Shown one piece after another: positions 26,935 to 32,532 of a DNA stretch of 32,532 bases. The stretch is from Chara braunii (lineage: Eukaryota; Streptophyta; Charophyceae; Charales; Characeae). The stretch covers positions 824,299-856,830 of the forward strand of contig BFEA01000070.1 in assembly GCA_003427395.1 (NCBI GenBank), written 5' to 3'. A model generated the notes under the pieces. The model made no database searches. It had not been told where the DNA came from and was given only the letters and a program-made list of their open reading frames with translations. The position numbers and the translations under genes are program-made. The number at the start of each line of letters is the position of its first letter. Position 1 is the stretch's first letter.

Positions 26935-27782
26935 ATGGCGGCGCAGGGAGGGAAGTGTTTCAACTGTGGGGGTGATGGGCACTTCGCTAGGGAATGCCTG
27001 TCTACACGTACCTCGCAGAACGCTGTAGGGAATTCTGCCATGCCGAATTCCACTCCAGTACGGAGTTTTTGGACGCCTTGCAGGGCTCCTGAAGACTCAG
27101 AGGAAAAAGAATTCCTCCGACAGTTGATCCACGAGAAAAAGGAGGAGCAGGCTAGGAAACGGGAACTTGATGAGAGAAGGATGATGGACGAAATGATCAG
27201 GCAGGAAATAGAAAGGAATGCGGAGACGCTTGAAGCTTGGGTGATGACTTGTATTGGCAGGCAGTACTTGGTATCAAGGGACGAAGCACGGAGGGAGGAG
27301 CTTCGCTCACCTCTGATCCGTACGCCAACGTCTGCGTACAAGGAGAAGGAGTATGATGAGTATTCGGACAAGGGTTTGGAGGAGATCGGGGACGAGATAG
27401 CTAAGTTGTACGAATTACGGACAGGTCGCAGCAAGGGTTTCGGCGACCACTGTTTAGAAGTGACGATGTTTCCTTGGAGGACTTACATGCATCAGGAGAG
27501 TCGTCTAAGCAAGGGGAAGAACGTGGTAAATCTAAGGTGGCTGCAGGGAGTGGCCCGGAAGGTGTTTTGGCCTTCGTGCTTACACAGAGGAAGCTGTTGT
27601 TGTCCAAGAATAAGGACCAGTTAAAGGTGATTTGTAATCATGAAGGAGTGCAGTACACGACCAAGGCGCCGACCATTGAGAAAATAATTGAGGTCCGCAC
27701 CAAGCTCGCCTATGAAGGGTTTGTTTTCACACCAGCTACTCCGGGGTCGGGCTTGGATGATGAGCACACTCCGGTGAAATGA
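26935..27782 (+). pseudogene. PLE2 ORF1: CCHC zinc-knuckle, coiled-coil, SAP-like protein (one frameshift)
   Basis: I take the ATG at 26935 because the frame upstream is only microsatellite. Residues 8-21 are a perfect CCHC knuckle (CFNCGGDGHFAREC), an RNA/ssDNA-binding motif. Residues 53-100 are a charged coiled coil (EEKEFLRQLIHEKKEEQARK). The frame changes between about 27420 and 27455: the downstream frame (DVSLEDLHASGESS...) continues to TGA at 27780-27782 and holds VLTQRKLLLSKNKDQLKVIC and HEGVQYTTKAPTIEKI, a SAP-like helical segment matching PLE1 ORF1. It probably forms the RNP with element RNA. As sequenced it is broken by that single shift, which could also be an assembly error. Confidence 0.65.
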
Positions 27783-28000
27783 ATCGCTAGTTTCTCCAGG
27801 ATCAGGCTTTGGAAGAACCTGTTGCGTTGTATGGAGTTTAGAGACAGGGCATGGGAGCTCGGTTGTTCCTCTAGACTTCGCTCTCTGTATGATAGATGTG
27901 CTACATTATGTTTTGTGGCGCTTTCTTTGCTGGGTGAATCGTGTGGATGTCCAAATTAAGGACGCTCCTTCTTAATGTCAACTGGGATGATTGGGTCGCT
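27783..28000 (+). other. PLE2 inter-ORF spacer / ORF2 start region
   Basis: The ORF2 frame is open from 27938, but no ATG with clear context lies before the GIY-YIG motif apart from one at 27947. Translation of ORF2 may depend on reinitiation, splicing from ORF1 or an IRES-like mechanism; the sequence does not decide. Confidence 0.35.
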
Positions 28001-30646
28001 GGCCCTGTGGTCTACTTGCTGTCCTCTCCATGGTGTAAGGCTCGGTAGATTGGCTGTTCGATTCGCGGCATTATCTTATGATGGGGGGAGCATATTCGTA
28101 TGGTCAGATCCCGAGGTTTGAGAGCATGTCCTAAGTTGTATCGATGGTTGAGAGCGGTCGGTGTGTGGAAATATGTCACTGTGTCATTGGTGAATGTGAT
28201 AGTGGCGGTAGATTCGGCTGAGAGACTTCTCATCAAGAATTTTTGTCCAATTCTCAACCACCGCAGAAAGGTAAGGTCACACCCACGTTGGATTCGTCCT
28301 TGTCGAAGGAAGAGGGCGAGCAAGGGAATCAGGGAGGTTCATTTTGGGATCTTGAAGTTCCGCCTGATTGATGGTCTCTGGCATGACAGCCTTCTATCTT
28401 TGTTGCACATCCTAGTGGGGGCTAGGAAGAAAGAGGTGTGTATTGAATCCGCACCTGGCAATCTTTGGGCTGACGGTTGGACTCTTCTCCGCCGGTGTTT
28501 TGGGCACTCCATTGTGAAGATTGGATCCTCCTCCTTTTATCTGAAGGAATTGAAGGAGGTTTTTGAGGGTGGTGGTACTTGGTGCTTTCGATCTATAGTT
28601 TTTACCCCAAACGGGAGATTGCTGTGTAAGAGTCAGTTGCGTTTGTTGTTACAACAACCGTGGAGGAGACGTCTACTTCGTTACAAGTCCGTTGGGTTTC
28701 TAGTTTGATGGTACAAAGCTGTTCGAGGCTTTTCAGGTAAGGCGACACGCACATCCTTACGTGGAGTGCTGGCACGGTCTATTAAACATAAGATTGGTTT
28801 AGATCTGCGCCGTCGTATCGTGGTACGGATGCCTTATGACCACCATTTGGTTTCCTCACGGGTACACGAGTTGATTCTCCGTATCCTCGATTGTTCGGAT
28901 TTTCACGTTTTCATTAGGGACTTAATTAAGAAGAAGATACGTTTTGTTTGGAAGAAGAACAGGTCTGTGGCTCAGTATCTTTGGTCCTTTCACAGTGTGT
29001 TAGGCATGAACGGTGATGCAGAATGTGTATGCCATGTGGAACCCACCTGGGAGAGGTTTGGTTTGCATGTACGCACTAGGATTGGCAGAATCCAGTCTGT
29101 CCCGAGGTTGCTTTTGAACTCGCAGAACATCCCTCGGATCTGTCCAAAGCAGGGGATTACTATGTAAGGTAAGCAGTTGGTTGCGGTTGCTTCCTATCTC
29201 AAATCCCACTTCGTGCTTGACCGAGCCGACATCCTGGCTTGCTGGGACTCGGATGTGCAGGGTTGTTCGCTTCTTGGGACTTTGCAACAATGGGTTAGGA
29301 GGCTTCGAGCGTTTGTTTGTGTACAGATAGACCGCAATATCGGGGACACCTTGGCCATTTGCCCAGTCTTGAATAAACATTACCTGTTTATGATGTTCAA
29401 CGAGAGCCCTTCTTTTGTCCCGGTGAACATAAGTGAGAGCCAGATGCTTGATCGAATGAAAACGGGTTTTGAAAATGTTGGTTTGGGCTGCTTGGGGAGA
29501 TGGGATCCTACTGGGCGCTTTGGTAATGCTTATGTATTGCCTAAGCATAAGGACTTGACCTGTTGGAGGCCTATCTCACCCACATGTGCTGAACCCACGA
29601 GGGTGGCCAGTGGTAGGGTGGCTAGAGCACTGAACTGCCTCTTGTTTTCTTTGCCGTTTGGTTCTTCATTTAATTTGCGGGTGGTGATGGATTTTCCGGT
29701 AGGACTGCGAAGAATGGATGGCCGGTTTCGATCTGTTCCTGGCTTCACTGATATGATCTCTGCTTCTTTCGGCATCAAGGACATGTTTGTGTCCTTACCT
29801 CATGCCGATATTTTGGCCGTGGTTGATTGGCTTTTACTTTATTTCGAGCACGGGGGGTGTAAAGGGGTTAAGGTGGCAAAGCGAGGCAAGAAACCCTGGC
29901 TGTCCTTCGGTGGATCGAGGGATGAATGTATCTCGGTATCCTTGCAGATGATCCGACGTATGGTGGAATTTGATCTCAGATTTGCTTTCATATCTGCGGG
30001 AGGGCATCTTTTGCAGCAAGTTATTGGTGTCCCTATGGGTAAGTCTTCCGGTTGCCCTATTGCTTGTATTCTTTGCTCGTATGCTGAATGGAAATTTTTA
30101 CGTAGTCTCGGTGCCAGTCGTAGGCTCGTCCATGGTTTTCGGATCGTGGATGATGTCACCATTTTTGTTGCGGCCACTTCTGGGGAAGGCATGGTGCGGG
30201 CACAGGCCATCTTGGATGTATTCTGTAGGTGCTATGGTGACGTACTCCGGTTGGTACGCACGGACAATGGAAGTGGGCACTGGACGTTCGCAGGGATCGA
30301 TGTGTTTAGGCATGGCATTACCTGCCGTACGGTCTGTTTGATGAAGAATGCAATGAGTCTTTGGGAATCGGGGGAGCTGATCTATGCGAGTTTTCAGGAT
30401 TATGATTCATACTCATGCAAGAGAGCGAAGATCGGTGCAATTGTGAGCACCCTCCATCGGGTTTTTAGACTGTCTAGTGATGCATGGGGTCAACACCAGG
30501 CACTGTTGGCCGTCAGGAGGGAACTCCTGACCAGAGGGTATCCACGACGCCTGGTGATGTCTATTTTTCAGGCGTTCGGGGCGAAACAGGGGGCTGAGGC
30601 TGCGGAGATTGTTGCTGCCTCAGTCTCATCAGGGGTTTGGCTCTGA
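28001..30646 (+). pseudogene. PLE2 ORF2: GIY-YIG endonuclease - CxC linker - Penelope-type reverse transcriptase (four nonsense codons)
   Basis: A single frame holds the whole protein, about 880 codons. GIY-YIG: GPVVYLLSSPW at 28001, then the Tyr of YIG replaced by TAG (28046-28048, before Ile-Gly), an Arg-like position as TGA (28079-28081) before WGEHIRM, and KLYRWLRAVG and ERLLIKNFCPILN carrying the probable catalytic Glu. Linker: FVWKKNRS and CVC (29024-29032). Further stops are TGA 28706-28708 and TAA 29165-29167. The RT domain 29177-30646 is uninterrupted: YVLPKHKDLTCWRPISP; motif A IKDMFVSLPH with Asp202 of this frame; motif B GVPMGKSSG (284-292); motif C VDD (324-326); a thumb ends in the pseudo-LTR. 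The RT looks catalytically complete, the endonuclease does not. Same family as PLE1. Confidence 0.85.
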
Positions 30647-31834
30647 TTGCCAAACAGGCCTTTATGGCCTACTGTCTTCGCACTCGTTCCCTCTGGGTTT
30701 TTACCTGTATTCCAGCTCTGAGCCGCATTCTGGTTCTCGTCACGAATGAGACGGTAGTCTTCCGTTGCCATGTTGCGCACGCCATTGCCAAAGCTGCTGT
30801 TTCGGGGTCTTTTGTGACCAAGGCCCCTGACTCTGACTCTGACGGTTGACGGGACCCTGTCTGCTGACAGGTCCCTGCGTTGTGCCGTTTGAGTTTCTGA
30901 GCCGGGTTTCGGGTACCACCCAGACGGTTGCCAATGGGACTGTGGACGGTGCCTTGTTGGTCCTGACCACCTCGGCTCGTGCAGGTGTTTTTTCGTCACC
31001 AGCTGCACAATATTTACTTCGCCCCACTGCTCGACTTGCTCCTCTTCTCTTTCGTTCGCGAACATGCGGACGGTTGAGGCGCTGTCATTGCCGGAGGCGC
31101 CGCTCAGCTACGGTGGCAGAACCTGACCCGTCAGGGGTGATGTATCGTACTGCTTTCACGAGCTCAGTCTTGTGTGGTTCGATTGCTGCTTCCTCCAGCG
31201 CCGCGAGAAGGGAGTTTTATGCTTTCTGGTGTTTGCTTGTGTTGTTTCGTGTGGGTTCTTCGCTTGTGCAGGTACACGTGTGCTGGCTGATCGACGGGCG
31301 GATCGACGGGCCACAGTGCCACCTCTCTGGCTCTGATCAGTTTCATGGTGAGACGGTTTTTTGAGGTTCTAAGGTCGACATGGCTCTTCTGCGGTCGTAC
31401 ATGTTTACGCCGGCCGGCGCATTCTTCGGAGTCGTCGGGGCATACATGGGCTGTTTCGCTAGTCGCGTGGTTGTTTGATGGAGTAGGGATGCTGATCCTT
31501 TGAGGTTTGGAGACCGGTGTCTAATGATTGGGAGAAGGTTAGGGGTAGGGTAGTTATTGGGAGGGGCAAGGCATACGGAAAGGCCCCCTAGATAGCGTTG
31601 TCTTGAGACGTCTTGTACTCTTTCCGCTGATGAGTCCACTTGCGGGGTTGGACAAAACGCGTCGGGGATTTGCCGCGTGACTGTACCTGTTTTTCATGAG
31701 CTTTGTGGGATTTCGCTATGTCTTTTAATGCATATATATGCGTGTGTGATGGAGCGTGTTTTTCAATGTGAATCTTTGCTCTCCGTCCTCATGTGTCCGC
31801 TGTCTGTGCCGGGCAGCTTGTTTTCTTCTACTCA
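30626..31834 (+). repeat. PLE2 downstream pseudo-LTR
   Basis: Direct repeat of 25340-26536. ORF2 ends inside it (TGA at 30644-30646). The right border with unique DNA is at TTCTACTC then AGGAAGCACA. High similarity to the upstream copy shows PLE2 inserted more recently than PLE1. No clear target duplication is seen at the outer borders. Confidence 0.85.
31623..31668 (+). ncRNA. Hammerhead ribozyme, PLE2 3' copy, catalytic G12 lost
   Basis: CTGATGA (31627-31633), stem II GTCC/GGAC and the palindrome CGCG (31658-31661) are kept, but GAAA has become AAAA (31654-31657), so G12 is missing. The base before CTGATGA is G instead of C, so the stem I closing pair with the first G of GGGGA (31664-31668) is lost. 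Predicted inactive. Confidence 0.85.
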
Positions 31835-31873
31835 GGAAGCACACTCACAAGTTACCCCCCTACACTGATATAA

Positions 31874-32234
31874 GCATACACACAGCGCTCATATCCACTA
31901 CAACTCACAATTCACAACAATTCACAATTACAAATCTCCACTTTACAAATGCACGCACATCTCATTTCACACAAACACACGCAGCTCACCTCTCCAAGGC
32001 CGTAATATGCATAATCGAGAGAATGAGACTTCATAGGCACGATCTCCCAGATGGAAAGCACAGTCTATATTCTCTTACACCTTTATACATAGACATACAC
32101 AGACATACACAGACATAAATACCTCACAACTACTGCAACCCACAATTCACAACCCACAACACTCAACTCTCAACTCACAACTCACAGCATCCATGACTGA
32201 ACAAGGCTGTAATATATACACAATATACACAATG
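31874..32234 (+). repeat. Minisatellite-bearing dispersed repeat, right copy
   Basis: Inverted partner of 797-1208. Block order is the same on this strand and the ends match, with differences mainly in the number of CAACTCACAA and CAGACATACA units. Short frames here are low-complexity. Confidence 0.8.
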
Positions 32235-32532
32235 GACAACTACTGCAACTCACAATTCACAACCCACAAATCTCAACTCACATCTCTCAGCAGCCATGCC
32301 TGCACACAAGGCTGTAATATATACACAATATACACAATGGAGAATAGAATTGGCTCACTGCACACTCTCCTACACTTACGTACACTTACACTTACTTACA
32401 TTTACACTTACTTACACTTACACTTACATAGTACGCCTGGGTAAGGCTGTAAGATATTACTTACACTTACTTCCACTTACTTCCACTTCCACTTACATAG
32501 TACGCCTGTACGCCTGGGTAAGGCTGTAAGAT
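32204..32532 (+). repeat. Nested tandem repeats to the window edge
   Basis: AAGGCTGTAATATATACACA plus ATATACACAATGG occurs at 32204 and 32308. ACTTAC hexamers fill about 32375-32430 and 32455-32500. TACATAGTACGCCTG...GGTAAGGCTGTAAGAT occurs twice (about 32425-32455 and 32494-32532). The AAGGCTGTAA word caps every higher-order unit. The array continues past the window. Confidence 0.8.

Noticed and set aside
26706-27434. 242-codon minus-strand frame
   Set aside because: Antisense shadow of PLE2 ORF1 plus the microsatellite (Arg-Glu repeats).
29000-29548. 182-codon minus-strand frame
   Set aside because: Antisense of the PLE2 linker/RT coding region, where the plus-strand RT motifs are clear.
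31834-31874. Target-site duplication for PLE2
   Set aside because: Comparison of the bases before 25340 with those after 31834 shows no convincing match; Penelope-type integrations often have irregular ends.
32193-32529. Thr/Tyr/Leu/His-rich frames at the right edge
   Set aside because: Translations of ACTTAC and ACACAATAT tandem repeats.

Overview
This window looks like repeat-dense nuclear DNA from a eukaryote of the green lineage. It is a draft assembly, with a 130-base N gap at 20226-20355 and scattered single Ns. The signs are many poly(A)/poly(T)-tailed retroposon ends, MITEs, LINE and Ty3/gypsy (chromovirus) remnants, a short TTTAGGG-type telomere-like run near 25183-25215, GTAAGT...CAG splice signals, and Penelope-like elements (PLEs) with the endonuclease on the N-terminal side, a type known from the green lineage and protists. 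A streptophyte such as a charophyte alga is my best guess; this is inference. I see no operon, CRISPR array, rRNA or other bacterial feature, and no confidently intact host gene.

The most informative objects are two PLEs on the + strand. PLE1 (about 4507-10741) and PLE2 (about 25340-31834) share one layout: a direct repeat (pseudo-LTR) at each end, a first ORF with nucleic-acid-binding character (Gly/Arg/Asn-rich in PLE1, CCHC zinc knuckle in PLE2, both with coiled coil and a SAP-like helical segment), then an ORF2 with N-terminal GIY-YIG endonuclease, a linker with a CxC motif, and a Penelope-type reverse transcriptase. All four pseudo-LTRs carry a hammerhead ribozyme motif. In both elements the 5' copy has the full catalytic core, while the 3' copy has lost the catalytic G12 by a CpG-to-CpA change. 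Stem III of the 5' copies is a palindrome with no loop (ACGCGU, AUACGUAU), as expected of hammerheads that work as dimers. PLE1 is broken by frameshifts; PLE2 keeps ORF2 in one frame but has four nonsense codons. PLE1 also has a 65-base intron whose removal joins two reading frames.

Around them, left to right: an open frame at the left edge; a minisatellite-bearing repeat (797-1208); three members of one TIR family (1523-4294); a SINE split by a Tc1/mariner-like MITE (3254-3530); PLE1, whose upstream repeat is split by a Harbinger-like MITE (4630-5032); a dispersed repeat (11262-11795); another SINE; a chromovirus reduced to LTRs plus integrase/chromodomain (12856-14640); a possible minus-strand exon (15145-15419); TTAA-flanked MITEs (16097-16634); a tRNA-like SINE head (17281-17365); a LINE remnant with poly(A) tail (19160-21522) broken by a CCGG-rich array, a gap and a SINE; more retroposon ends; a tandem repeat pair with a nested MITE (23600-24210); and PLE2. 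The window closes with an inverted copy of the repeat seen at 797-1208.

The parts do not form a pathway. They are layers of mobile elements, and the nesting gives relative ages. All identifications come from reading motifs by eye; no database search was possible.
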